Source: Amphimedon queenslandica (lineage: Eukaryota > Porifera > Demospongiae > Haplosclerida > Niphatidae). From it: a DNA stretch of 34,189 nucleotides. The stretch is from the NCBI RefSeq assembly GCF_000090795.2, contig NW_003546345.1, forward strand, positions 64,720 through 98,908, in the 5' to 3' direction. The notes beneath the pieces were generated by a model, which did no database searches, was not told the DNA's origin, and saw nothing but the letters and a program-made list of their open reading frames with translations. Below are positions 9,749-20,776 of this stretch, piece after piece; positions within the stretch are counted from its first letter, which is position 1, and each line of letters starts with the position of its first letter. Both the position numbers and the translations under genes were made by a program.

Positions 9749-12700
9749 ATGGAAGATGCTGACAATCACAGTGATTCTTTATCTCCAAGAAGTGATGCTG
9801 CTTGGTCAAATCTACCCTCTCCAATGCTCTCTTCTAAATGTGATACTTCCATTACTAGTGATAGATCTAAATCTCCATCTGATGATGTTCTTAAAGTTCC
9901 GCAACCCGCTCATTCTGATCTTGATGTGGTTGACTCTGATGGTGGTGATGAAGAAGACAATGATGGTGCCTATATTAAAGGGAAGACTCATAATTTAGCA
10001 ACTTTTGAAGTATATGACATCTTTTTGAAAGCTCTGAATGATAGAGGAAAGCTGAATACTCTACCACCCGTTAAGCCAGCTGGAGGGAGCATGTTCATTT
10101 ATGATTTGGGATTAGATGAAACACTGCATAATAGCAAGAGGAAACAATTAAGGTATAAATTAAAATACCAGTATTTCTAAAGAATTTGTCAATAATGTAT
10201 GTACATGATATCAATAGCACCCTGGGGAAGTGTGGGATGTAATGTGGATGACAAGCAGTGTGAGATAATTTACTATTGATAGTTGCATGCTTTAGTAATT
10301 AATAATTTAATGCTTAGTTAGTAATTATTTATATTTTCTTTTGTGACAGGTGTGATCAATATCGCTGGTCCCATAAAGGTACCCATCCTTTAAAGCATCA
10401 GACTATAACGATTATGAAAAAGAGCGGTATGATAGATTTAAAGGATGCTCCAAGTGGGGATGACAGATTCTAAAGACATGAGTATTGGGGTGTTGATACC
10501 CGCTTTATCTTACACTATGATGGAGATTGTAGTATTTTTGAGGGGTTTGCACATCGTAACAGCAAGTACAAGAAGAGACCATTTATTAGATCAGCCCCAT
10601 GTGTGAAAGAAAAGGTATATGTCATGCAATGGAACTGTTTTGATCTGACCATTTTTCATTATTGTTTATCTTGTTTACTATTGTTGTCGTAGTACTATAA
10701 CTTTATATTGTTCTAGTACTGCTACTAAAACTAGAGTTCAAAAAGTTTAGTTCTAGTTCAAGAGCTAAATTGTAAATAGTTTTAAAAGCTTAGTTCTAAC
10801 TGGAATATGTATACCGTATACGCCTATTTCACTGGTATAAAATTTTGCAGTTTGGCTGCTTTTTTGTATTTGCGAATAAAAATTTCACGATTTCAATGTC
10901 ATTACTATGATTACCACACCAACTGCACAATCAGCTAGCACGCTATTTTGCCGATATTAATCTCGTGAATTTTTCCAAAACGCAAAAATTGCAAAATTTA
11001 ATCCCCACGAAATATATGGCGTATAATATGGTATATATATGGCTCCTTTTTCTCTTGACATGCATTACTTGCTTAGCTAAGAATTGAACAATTGTTCAAA
11101 AGTCTACATACATTATAAATAAACTATAATCTATGTGTATAAGTAACAAATTTGTACATTCTTTGTTAATTAGCCTTTGCTATGTACTATAATATTTAAC
11201 AGACAAATAAAAAATAATACATGTAAATAAAAAATAAAGTTTATTATTTCTCATTTTGTTTCATTTTCATGTAGATACTTAAGGAAGAGCCATCGATGCC
11301 AGTGAGACAGGTTTACCACAAGTTGGTGAATAATAGCACAGGTGGCCAACATCACTCAGTCGATACTCCAAGGAATTTTGACCAAGTACGAAACTTTCGT
11401 AAGGAACTGGCTCGTGAGCAACGAATCTCACACGACTCTTTTTTTAATGTGTACCAGCTCTGCTTCCAATTATTAATGAAGAACAGGAAGGGAGACAAGC
11501 TAGATTTTATCAGGCATCTTTCATTACATCCAACCATTTTATTGCACATGATTCCTCAACCTCTGCTGGATTCTTTGGAGCTATTGCTTCGAGTGTCTAG
11601 TGATCCAGTCATCCTGCACTACGACACTGTGTTTAACATAGATAATTATTACCTTTCTACTTTGCTTTTCAGGCACACAATGTTTTGCAACAACCCACTT
11701 ATTCCCATTGGTTTTTTTCTACATTCACGACGCTTTCACAATGACCATGTAACATTTCTGTTATCTATAAGACAATCTGTACCAGTATTGGCAACAAAAG
11801 GTTGTGTTATTGTCACTGATCAAGAGTTTCGTTTTGGGCATGTGTTTCCAAATAGTACACATGTGTTTTGTTGGAACCACCTAGAGCAAGATTTAATTCA
11901 TTATCTTAAAAGCAAAGCCAACTGCAAATCTAGTGAAATTAGTTATTATGCTAATATTTTTAAGCAACTAATGTTGGAAACAACAGAGGCCAATTTTGAA
12001 AAGGCTTGGTCACACTGTCGTCATCGTAAGCGATTTCTTGCAAACAACAAGGTCTGTAATTACTTTGACAAGACTCTGATTCCAGTTTTTAAAGCGCACT
12101 CTGCAATTTGGATTTTGAGGAAAGCAGGCATTGTTAATCCTGAAAAGGGTGTTACCAACAACCCTTCGGAGTCATTCAACGCTGTTCTGCACAGCCTAAA
12201 GCAGTGGAAACAAGTGCCTTTAGATGTTGTGTGTGTTTCCCTGTTTTATCTCAGTACTTACTATTACCGTGAAGTGGAAAGAGGCTTCCATCAATGTGGT
12301 TCATTGCATCTGAAAGATGATTTTTCTTTTCACGAGAGAGAGCCCTCTTTGATGCCACATATGGCACGAACAGTGGAACCCAAAGAAATTGTCAGTAGAG
12401 CAAGAGGAGAACTCCTGCCCATTTTACTTGAAACTGATCATGAGAATAAAGACAGTGGCATATCGAGTAAGATAGCGACCTCTAAATTGGAGAGTCAACT
12501 TGGCTTAGCCCACGATGCAGTGGCTAACAAGTGGGTAACATTAGCTTTTCCTGGGTGTTGGGTTGTAAAAGGTACTGACGGTGTTACTGCACACACAGTT
12601 ACTCTTTTTCCTAAAGAAACCTGCTCGTGCCGCAATAGTAGCTGCTACCATATTATGGCTTGTAAAGTAATGGCTGGACAAGATGTCTCTGGGACAGCTA

Positions 12701-15236
12701 AATGCAATGCGTCATTGTTACACCATAACAACAGGAAACAGAACAAAGAGAAGCCATCTGGTCGCAAGCAGTTGAGGAAGAAAGATTTTAATGTTAGCAG
12801 TATTAAGAAAGGTATAGAAATATTTATAATCTAACACTGCCTATCATATTTTACCTAACAGTGTCTCAATCCAATGAAAAAGCAACAGGAAACCTTCATC
12901 TCAAATCTGATGACAGTATTGCAGGTGACATTTTTATTATTCTTGTTCATAAAATTGTTTCTTATTTTTTCAAAAGGAAGGAAAAGGCGAAAGTCTCAAC
13001 AAATTGATACTGATGATGATAGTGACTTTGTTAATGAAGAGCCTAAAAGAAAACGTGTCAAACAAAGTAAGGCTGATGTTAGTTAACTTTTCTGTTTACC
13101 AATAGTACATCATAATAGCTAACTTTGAAGCCTTGGATACTAGTTCTGATGAATGCACTGAGGGTATGGAAATGCTTGTCTCCTTACATTTAAATAACAC
13201 AATTACCTTTCTTTCAGAATATGCACCACCTCAGAGCCACAATAATAATGTTTTGTCAACTGGGGTCTTAGAGTCTGATCTAGGTTTGTGGAAAACCTCA
13301 CATATTATGCATACCAAATGTTACAAGTAGGTATTAGTGAGAGTGAGCAGAGTGTATCGAAACAAGACTCTGAAACGGCTCTATTATTAGATGACAACAA
13401 AGGTACCAGAGGTTAATTATTGTAATGTAATGATGATATTTATTTCATAAATCAGGTGATAGTTACACTAAAATGGTTTTGTCCCACCGAGCAACTAATG
13501 TCAAGACAAATCGACCATTTCTATGTTCAGATACAGATGAAGTTATGGTGGAATGGGATGATTTGCTGGAGAGAATTTCAGAAACATTTCCTGGTTTCTT
13601 GCTTTGTAATTATGTTTGTAGAGCAAATGTTGATGAAGTAAGCCAAAATTTACTGAACCACATAAACATGTTGCAATAGGAAATAGCTGGTTTACCTGTG
13701 CAAAAGATGATTTTGATGGAGACAAGGCGTTCTAAACAGATAGCAATTCTACGACGCATGGATGATGATGACAAAGGTGTACCAAGAGTTCAGGTGATTA
13801 TTCTAGTTAACATAATTATTGTTATGTGTAATATCATTTAGTGTATATCTGTGTATACAAGCCCTGACATGATGGAGTTGGAATACCATGCAGGTACAGC
13901 AACACGATCTGAATGCCGCTTAGTCTATGTGGAGCACTGTGGTGTGCAGTTGTCTGATGAATATCCAGATCAGCTGACTGCAGCATTGTTACTTATGGCT
14001 TGTTCCTATCCAAATGATGATTTATCTTTGAAACATATTGATCCTGTGGCATTACGAGAAACACTCTGTACTTATATCCATACAGGAAGCTATGAAAGAG
14101 TTCCAGTTGATGAGTGTGATGTAGCATTTTGTAAGCGCAAGGTATCGAAGGTTTCTTTATTATGCTATTGCTTTACACCTTGGGTGGATGGTTCAACATC
14201 TGTTGCGCTTTATGGAATAAAACAAAAGCAATTCAATGTTCATAACTGCAGCAAGTGCAAAGAATGGTTTCATAAATACTGTCTTAGAATATGCGGCTCC
14301 AAAGTCCCCAAACGTACTACTGATTTCACATGTGCCTATTGCACCATTCCTGAAACTATTCCTTGGCACCATCATCAATACACTAATACATGCACTGTTG
14401 ATAATGGTTTCACAATAATATTGCTTCACTGTCTACAGAATCCGCTGTTCTTTAATAATTTGGGAAGTTCAGACATAGAAAAGGCTATAAATGGGAGTGT
14501 TCAACTTATGTTGGCTGGTCACTTGTATGAAGGTAAAGGTGCTCTCCTTGATTACATTTCTTCAAAAATTGATATATCGTATTTGGATTCAAAGATCGAT
14601 TTTAAGGGAAATGAGCATTCCAAGTTTTTATCACTGTTAAGGAACATATCGAGAGTTTATGTCAAGCAAAGGTGTCTTTCACAACATTGTCCTAAGCAAA
14701 TTGAGAACATAAGACACTTTTACACATTTTCATTCTCTTCATCTGCTAACATTGAAAAGCATCTCAAAGGTAACTTTCCAGCTTGTAATGAAGTGATTGA
14801 GGGATATTGTGCAGCCAAGTTTCCTGATGACGATATACCTCTGGGATGCACTGAGTTTGGAATCAACAATCACATTGTGTTTGATGATGAGGGAGCTGAA
14901 GTGAGAGAGGAATATTATGAATGTCATGGAAGAGTAGTTGTGCTTGAGGCCCATTTTACAAGTAAAAATCCATGGATAATCCCTATATCAATTTCAAGAT
15001 TACGTGGCTCTGAAATCATGCAAATTCCCAAAGAAATTTTAGTGTATGGAAAGAGATTCGTTTTAGGAGGATACAGCATTCATTCTTGTGAGCATTACAC
15101 TGCAGTCATATATTGGCATAATAAGCCATACTACTATGACGGGATAAAAAAGACTAAAGAACAAAGATTTGTAGCATATAACCCTAAATATATAAAAGAC
15201 AAAAGTGGTAGTTTTGCTTACTATTTTCTTAAATAA
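9749..15236 (+). CDS. MULE transposase fused to PHD finger and USP-like cysteine protease (~11 exons, one nonsense codon)
   Basis: Start ATG 9749 (ccacgATGG). Inferred exons: 9749-10152, 10350-10614, 11275-12811, 12862-12924, 12977-13066, 13131-13163, 13218-13283, 13328-13402, 13456-13637, 13680-13793, 13842-15236. All have GT-AG ends and compatible phases, giving about 1407 codons. Order: acidic Ser-rich N-terminus; DNA-binding region with RHEYW and FAHRNSKY; MULE catalytic core with Asp near 340 (HYDTVFNIDNYY) and 405 (VIVTDQEF) and Glu near 522 (TNNPSESFNAVL); SWIM finger CSCRNSSCYH near 673; linker with RKRRK and PKRKRV clusters; PHD finger near 1051-1110 (CYC...CSKC...FHKYC...CAYC); USP-like protease with Cys near 1127 (NTCTVDN), His near 1361 (EHYTAV) and Asp near 1376 (YYYDG). 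The only nonsense codon is TAA at 10471-10473. A TAG at 13677 falls at the end of a 42-nt intron. The exons could also be two adjacent genes, but the phases support one transcript. Confidence 0.75.
12812..13455 (+). other. Cluster of five tiny symmetric exons with short introns in the MULE gene
   Basis: Exons 12862-12924 (63 nt), 12977-13066 (90), 13131-13163 (33), 13218-13283 (66) and 13328-13402 (75) are all multiples of three, and all lie between phase-1 introns of 50-64 nt. Any subset can be skipped without breaking the frame. They encode a hydrophilic Ser/Asp-rich linker with two basic clusters, DTDDDSDFVNEEPKRKRVKQ being the clearest part. Confidence 0.6.
13638..13679 (+). other. Putative 42-nt phase-0 intron removing an in-frame TAG
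   Basis: The donor is GAA|gtaagc and the acceptor ttgcaatag|GAA. Splicing keeps the frame and deletes 14 codons including the stop. If it is not an intron, the gene carries a second nonsense codon at 13677-13679. Confidence 0.5.
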
Positions 15237-15777
15237 TAATTATAATGTTCACCTGTAAAATCTTTTTTCCTTAATTATTTATGGTTCATGCAGTTCTGTA
15301 TGGTTTTGCAATTTAATTGAATTATAATTAACAAAATTGAGTAAGTTTGATACAGTATAGACATCTTAAAGGGATGCCAGCAAGAACTGATGGCTCCCAG
15401 AAAACAAAAAGAAAAGGGGAAAATGAATAGATATATAAATAAGTATCATAATCAGTATAATGTATATATATAATAATAAAAATGATATTAATAAAAATCA
15501 AAATTAAAGAAAGTGAGAATTAAGATAGCAGTGACAGCAAATAAAGTCAGAAATGGAAAATGATAAAGTTAAAGTGGACTTAGAAGACAGATGGGATGAG
15601 AGGGGGGATGCCTTCAGCCTGTTCCCAAGCCCTGGGGGATTCATAGCTTCTGTTTTTTTAACAATAAAAAGAATATATAATCATTCAATTGCACAGTTAC
15701 TCAGTAGTTTGTTTTATGTTCTTGCTAGTTCCATGTCAGTCCTTACTCCAGTCCATTATAATAGTTCAAGCAACCGG
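15237..15777. other. 3' non-coding part of the MULE
   Basis: AT-rich sequence between the stop codon and the right inverted repeat, with several AATAAA/AATAAT words near 15470-15500 that could serve as polyadenylation signals. A frame from 15553 runs into the terminal repeat and shows no recognisable domain. Confidence 0.4.
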
Positions 15778-15856
15778 CCCCAATTTGGGGCAGCCCGGTT
15801 TTACCCCGCCATTTCCCGTGCCCGAGCCCCTCCCGAGCCCGGTTTTACCAACCCCC
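15778..15856 (-). repeat. Right terminal inverted repeat of the MULE
   Basis: Exact inverted copy of 9591-9669. The outer end is the CCCCC run; two further C bases belong to the target duplication. The open frame reading through this repeat (15553-15873) has no recognisable protein. Confidence 0.93.
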
Positions 15857-17130
15857 CCATAAACCTATCATAATTATTCATCAACAGTTTCCTTTAGCTA
15901 TAAGGTACAGAAAAGAAAACAATGCACTATAGCAATAGATATAAACCCCCTCAATCCCTCTGTTAATTGATAAGTCTAGCAATAGCTCTCAGATGTAGTT
16001 ATAACTGTTTGTCTGTACTCCTTCATTGGCCTTCTTATAAGACCAATTTTTTGACTGCAATGAAGACTCAGGTGTTTTTCTCACTCATACTGGCTTTGTT
16101 CATCACAAACAGTATTCAGACCTACTCTACAATGATTATTCCTTGCTTGTATGAACTATCAATTTTTACTGACACTGATATAAGTTGGTATGGCTGTGGC
16201 ATTCTATCTATCTTGACACTTGACGGGCGGTACTTAAACATGAAAACTGAAGGATTTTGGATTGACTAACCATTGTAATAAGTTATTACTTACCTGTCTT
16301 TAAGATCTTGAGATACAAAATGAATTAGAAAGGAAAATAAAGGAGGAAAACTGCAATAAAGCTAGATTTGATTCTTCCTTCGCAATCGTGACAACACCCA
16401 AACCACGCCTACCGATGTTTTTTCCATCTCTATGCATAATGCAATAAGGACTAACTTTACAAAAACTATTATTTTCACATCTAACGATACAATATGAAGA
16501 AATGCAAGTAAAATAATGATTTATATCCGTTTGCTACCGTTAGGCAGTCTCAGTAAGAAAGAATGTAACCATTTTTCAGCACCAGCACCATAAACCTGTC
16601 ATAATTATTCATCAACACTTTCCTTTTGCTATAAGGTACAGAAAAGAAAACAATGCACCAAGGACCTAGATATAACCCGTCTCCATCCCTGTGTAAAATG
16701 ATGACCCTAGGAATAGCACTGAGATGTAGTTATAGCTACTTGTCAGTACTCCTTTATTCTAGGCTTGACTGCAAGACATGGGTGTTTTACTCACTCATAC
16801 TGGTATTGTTCATCACAATCAGTATTCAGACCTGCTGTACAATGATTATTTCTTGCTTGTATGAACTATCAATCTTTACTGACACTGCTATAACTAGGTA
16901 AATATGTGGCATTCTATCTGTCTTGACACTTGACGGGCGGTACCTAAACATGAACACTGAAAAATTTTGGATTCACTAACCATTGTAATAAGTTATCATT
17001 TACCTGTCTTCAGGTAAGTGTCTTCAGTGGAAATAGGGAATACTGAGCAAGCCAGACTAGACTTGATTCTTCTATCGTGACCACACTCGAGCCACACCTA
17101 TCACTGTTTTACCATCAATTCCATGCTTTC
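15857..17130. repeat. Tandem ~731-bp repeat array, right part (unit 2 and partial unit 3)
   Basis: Unit 2 runs from the target duplication at 15857 to about 16596. Unit 3 follows head-to-tail from 16597 and fades near 17130. Both align with unit 1 over long stretches, for example ACAGTATTCAGACCTACTCT, TTGCTTGTATGAACTATCAA and GACACTGATATAAGTTGG. Unit 3 lacks about 20 bp of the block near 16760. CCATAAACC at 16588-16596 is the uninterrupted paralogue of the Mutator insertion site. Confidence 0.85.
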
Positions 17131-17564
17131 TTTGCCAGCCTCATGCTCCAACTGGCTTCCACTTACATCTATGCTATACGTAGACTTTCAGGTGAGTTTG
17201 AGTATGCTTTTATTTTTACCATTGTTTTCTGATTACTTTTAGTGAAGCAGTAGACGCGCAGCACATAGTAACAACTTCCTTGGTAACCATACATACTACT
17301 GATGTAGTCAAATGTTGACAACTGATGTGGACAGAAGTAAGGCTTATGCTTATGTAGTAGTGTAGTTGTTTCTATCATTTTTGTGTATGTCAAGAACTTA
17401 GTGCTGCATTTATGGGAAAGGAGATAAGGGGAAAAGATAAAATGTGTGTGCTACACTTGTTTATATGTGGTTACCTATCTTCGTGTATGTTACTATTGTA
17501 TATGTGTATACTACATTTTGTACAATTTTTACAATATTATGTTTTGTTATATTATTCTGCATCA
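17131..17564. other. Unassigned sequence inside the piggyBac element
   Basis: This lies between the fading third tandem unit and the 3' end of the piggyBac transposase. Overlapping open frames exist on both strands, but none gives a recognisable protein. Confidence 0.3.
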
Positions 17565-19999
17565 TTATTTTGTGTAGTCACGTTTCATGTGATATATCTC
17601 CATGCAAGGATGACAATGGAGGGGAGTTTTACAGACTTTGCATCTGTAACTTGTCTGTGACCTTTTCCCTTGAGCTCTACAGACTTCACATGTCGGTCTC
17701 CCACCAAACTGAGACTCCTTTGGAATTTTTTCAGGGAATGGTCTCGTTTCAGTGAGCCTCAATGGTAAATGCTACAGTGGGAGCAAGGTGTCTCCTGTCA
17801 GTTCTAAACTGATGCTGTTCTAGTAGCCCTTTAGCAACAGCAATTTTGAAGTTCAGCAACGGTACTCAAGAACGTCTGTCCTTATTTCTGTTGTACAAAA
17901 TACAAGCATTGACAAGAGAGACTTCCATCAAGTGAAAAAATAGGCGTCTCTACCACTTTCTGGACCTAAAATGATGAAGTAAGTAATAGGTATTTTGGTA
18001 CATAATGTAACCTATGACAATAGGCATAATACAGCACCCTCTGATCATTCTTGTCCACTCCACCCATGTGCCTGTTATAATCCTCGATCATGCAAGGCTT
18101 CTTGACTTTCTTTCTTCCTCCTTCTGCAGTCCTAATTCTTCTCTCTTTTTCCATCATCTCATCTCCATGATATGTTGAAAGCATGTTGACAACACACTTA
18201 TCGTGCCATTTCATGCAAGTAATTTCGTCATTGGATATAGTGGTTGTCACTGTTTCTCCTGTATGATCATAGAAAAGTAAAATTATTATTGTCTTGTGTA
18301 CCATTGGGGACTGAAGTTTGTTGAAAGTCTTGGAATGCCAATTTTATTTATTCGGACAGTTCCGCAGGCTTCGAATCCTTTGTGTTTAAGTTCACAAAAA
18401 TGGTCAGGGGATGTGTAAAAGTTATCAGTATATATGTGATATCTCTTTCCCTCAAGTCCTGATACAAGGCTTAGCACAGCATTGTGTGCCAAACCTTTCT
18501 CAGAGTCACTGTTTCTGTCCATCCCTAGAAAAGATTATAAATGAAAAGAGTTGTAAATACATAAGAAATACAGGCTAACCCGTGTACACATTCAGATTCC
18601 ATATGTACCCATTAGATGCATCAGCCAGTGTCCATGTTTTAATTCCCCACTTAGTGGGTTTCTTAGGCATGTACTGCACAAAGAACCCTTCCTTTGGAGC
18701 CAACTAAAGATTTATCCACTGATAGACACTGGGAGGGTGTATAATGCATTTTGAAAGACTTTACAAGGCTATCAAGCAATGGCCTAATTTTGTGAAGTTT
18801 ATCATGAGATGGGCTCTCTCTTGGTGCCATTTTCGTGTCATCATTGACATATAGGTACTTCAATAAAAGCTCAAACCTTCTCCCTGATACAATTTTTGAT
18901 AGAGTCGTTGTGGAAGGTCCATGTAGTACTGCAATAATCTCTGTAGAAATAAAAATTTAATTTCCTTTTTATGAATGTTATTGTATGTTCACCTCAATCT
19001 AGGAAAGCCCAACATTCCTATAACAATAATAACAGCAAGAAGCACATCTACTTCCTCTTCTTGCATTGGCTTTTTTAGCCATTCATTAGCTCTTGCTTTT
19101 GGATGTCTCTCCAAGTAATCAGTAGTAGGAATCTTCTGTTTCCCATACCTGATGCTTTCCTGGTAAACCATGGCATTCATATCTGTGCTGAAAAAGAGGG
19201 AGAAATAATCCACTGGCGTAGTACAATTCTGGGCTTCTTCAGATACACCAGGATGAGATGTGAACGAAGAGCTATTGTACGTGTAAAATCATGTTGTACT
19301 TTTAATTGTAAAATTAATGATAATTATTTGTCTTACTTGGTCTGCCAAGTACAGAAAATGTGCCTAGTTCTGTAGCAGAGTTAGGAGCAGAAGCTGAAGT
19401 TCCTACACATTTTTGTTTTGTTATTGTTGTCCATAAAATACTTATTATGATAATTATACCTATTGAGGAGCTGCAGCGGCTAGGTTCCATGCAAGACCTT
19501 GTACCAGTAAAAATGCTTGGTGGAACTGCAAGTGGTGGTGTCAGTGGAGGTGGTAAGGGATATGAGCTAGGTAAAGAGCAAGTAGATACAGGTAGTTGGT
19601 GGCTCTGCAAAGAGCTGGTAAAAGAAGTGCTTGAGTTTTCAAGGGTGGGCTGAAAATCAGAGCAGCTTCAGAGCTCTGAAAAGTGCTGGTAGTGGCAAGA
19701 GTTTCATACCTTTGAAAAGAGCTGTTAGGAGAAATAGTTGGATAGCTCTAAAAAGAGCTGGTAGAGGAGAAATTTGGGTAGCTCTGAATAGTGCTGGTAG
19801 AGGAGAGATTTGGGTAGCTCTGAAAAGAGCTGGTAGGTTGATATAGTGGAGACTTGAGGCTGGAAGGCTGCTCGTCATCGCTATCTGAGTACAGATTGGA
19901 ATCTGACTTGTCGCTAGAGTTTCCGTCCATTAGCCCCAAGATGTAGCAAGAATCAGAAGAAGGAAGGATTCTCTTCCTTCTCAAGCTCATGTTTGACAT
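17565..19999 (-). pseudogene. piggyBac transposase, spliced and multiply broken
   Basis: The minus strand starts at ATG 19999 (MSNMSLRRKR) with an acidic Ser-rich N-terminus. Recognisable blocks then follow: TPVDYFSLFFSTDMNAMVYQ near 19210, RRFELLLKYLYVND near 18870, HDKLHKIRPLLDSLV and LSVDKSL near 18760, KKPTKWGIKTW near 18650, HIYTDNFYTSPDHF near 18430, MKWHDKCVVNMLST near 18200, HMGGVDKNDQ near 18060, and a Cys-rich C-terminus ending at 17565 (CEVCRAQ, RCKVCKTPLHCHPC). The three piggyBac catalytic Asp positions (VDKS, TDNF, GVDK) are all still visible. Lesions include TAG at 19748-19750, frameshifts near 19650, 18930 and 18690, another near 18300 or a mis-called intron there, a TAG for Trp in the KWW block near 17945, and a frameshift before the C-terminus. 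Short introns remain, for example 19459-19403. The copy cannot make an active enzyme. Confidence 0.85.
19650..19850 (-). repeat. 36-bp tandem repeat in the piggyBac N-terminal coding region
   Basis: About five copies of a 36-bp unit built on AGCTCTGAAAAGAGCTGGTA and AGGAGAAATTTGGGT (plus strand). On the minus strand each encodes twelve residues of the type SYPNFSSTSSFQ. One copy carries CAG to TAG, which causes the first nonsense codon. Confidence 0.8.
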
Positions 20000-20776
20000 T
20001 TCCAATCGTTGCTATTGCAATAAACACAGTCGCTACTTCAATATTGCTGTGGCAACCAATAACGTTTTACCGCCATTTACTGCTCACAAAGTGACAATGC
20101 ATTTGAGCTAAAATTTACTATTTCTCACATGCAAATGCTTTTACAATGATAAATCATCATTATGACCATAATTTTTATCAATAGCAACTTCTTTAGTGCT
20201 GTTTTATTGCTGTCCGTTGCTGTAATGATGAACTGCTGTGATGTAGTTGCAGAGTAGTGCAAAAGGAAGTCTGAAAAAGACAGAATAATATCATTTTGAT
20301 TTCATAAATGCACTCTGTAGGTTCTACTTCAGTTATTCTATAAGTTTCAAGCTTGTTCTCGAAAAGGTAACCAAGAATTGAGAGAAAACACTGCCCTTCT
20401 TTGAGTTGCTTCGAGACCACACCCACTTCATTTCTCTATTGGTTTGTACAGCGGAAGAAAGTTAGAACAATTTCTTTTTCTGGGCACTTCAAAAACCTTA
20501 TAGCTACTTGTAATATATCTTTGGATTCCTCAGACATCATGGAGGAAAGATGTAATGGCTATTCTTCGAGCGCATCAAGTGTGTGTGAGTTAGCAGGCCT
20601 TTTTTGCAGTCATAAATGATGATGATCCTTTCTTTGTCTGTAACACAGCAAAACAACTAGCTACCAGCTTATAACTTGGAAATAAAAAAAGGGATGGTTT
20701 CCTCTACCCTATATACCTTTACTTTCTGCAGCAGACTATCTTTTATATAGTTTAAGCAGCAGTATGCATCTCGATG
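20000..20776. other. 5' flank of the piggyBac transposase within the element
   Basis: No recognisable gene. A minus-strand frame (20426-20193) and a plus-strand frame (20401-20619) are open but match nothing I know. The sequence before ATG 19999 would contain the transposase promoter. Confidence 0.3.

Larger units (their letters stand above)
9591..15856 (+). mobile_element. Mutator-like element (MULE), 6266 bp, 79-bp identical TIRs, 9-bp TSD
   Basis: The ends 9591-9669 and 15778-15856 are identical reverse complements over 79 bp, starting GGGGGTTGGTAAAACCGGGC. The 9-bp CCATAAACC is repeated directly on both sides (9582-9590 and 15857-15865). Long inverted repeats plus 9-bp duplications are the hallmark of the Mutator superfamily, and the internal gene has a MULE transposase domain. 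The element is inserted in a tandem array inside the piggyBac element; the next unit shows the empty site. The GC-rich ends contrast with the AT-rich interior. Identical ends and a perfect duplication suggest recent insertion. Confidence 0.92.

Noticed and set aside
15553-15873. 106-codon frame at the right end of the MULE
   Set aside because: It reads through the terminal inverted repeat into the target duplication; the C-terminal third is just translated TIR.
17444-17755. Plus-strand frames overlapping the piggyBac C-terminus
   Set aside because: They are antisense to the Cys-rich piggyBac tail, which matches a known domain.
20193-20619. Two overlapping frames on opposite strands upstream of the piggyBac transposase
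   Set aside because: Neither resembles a known protein and neither has convincing splice or start context; they are probably chance.
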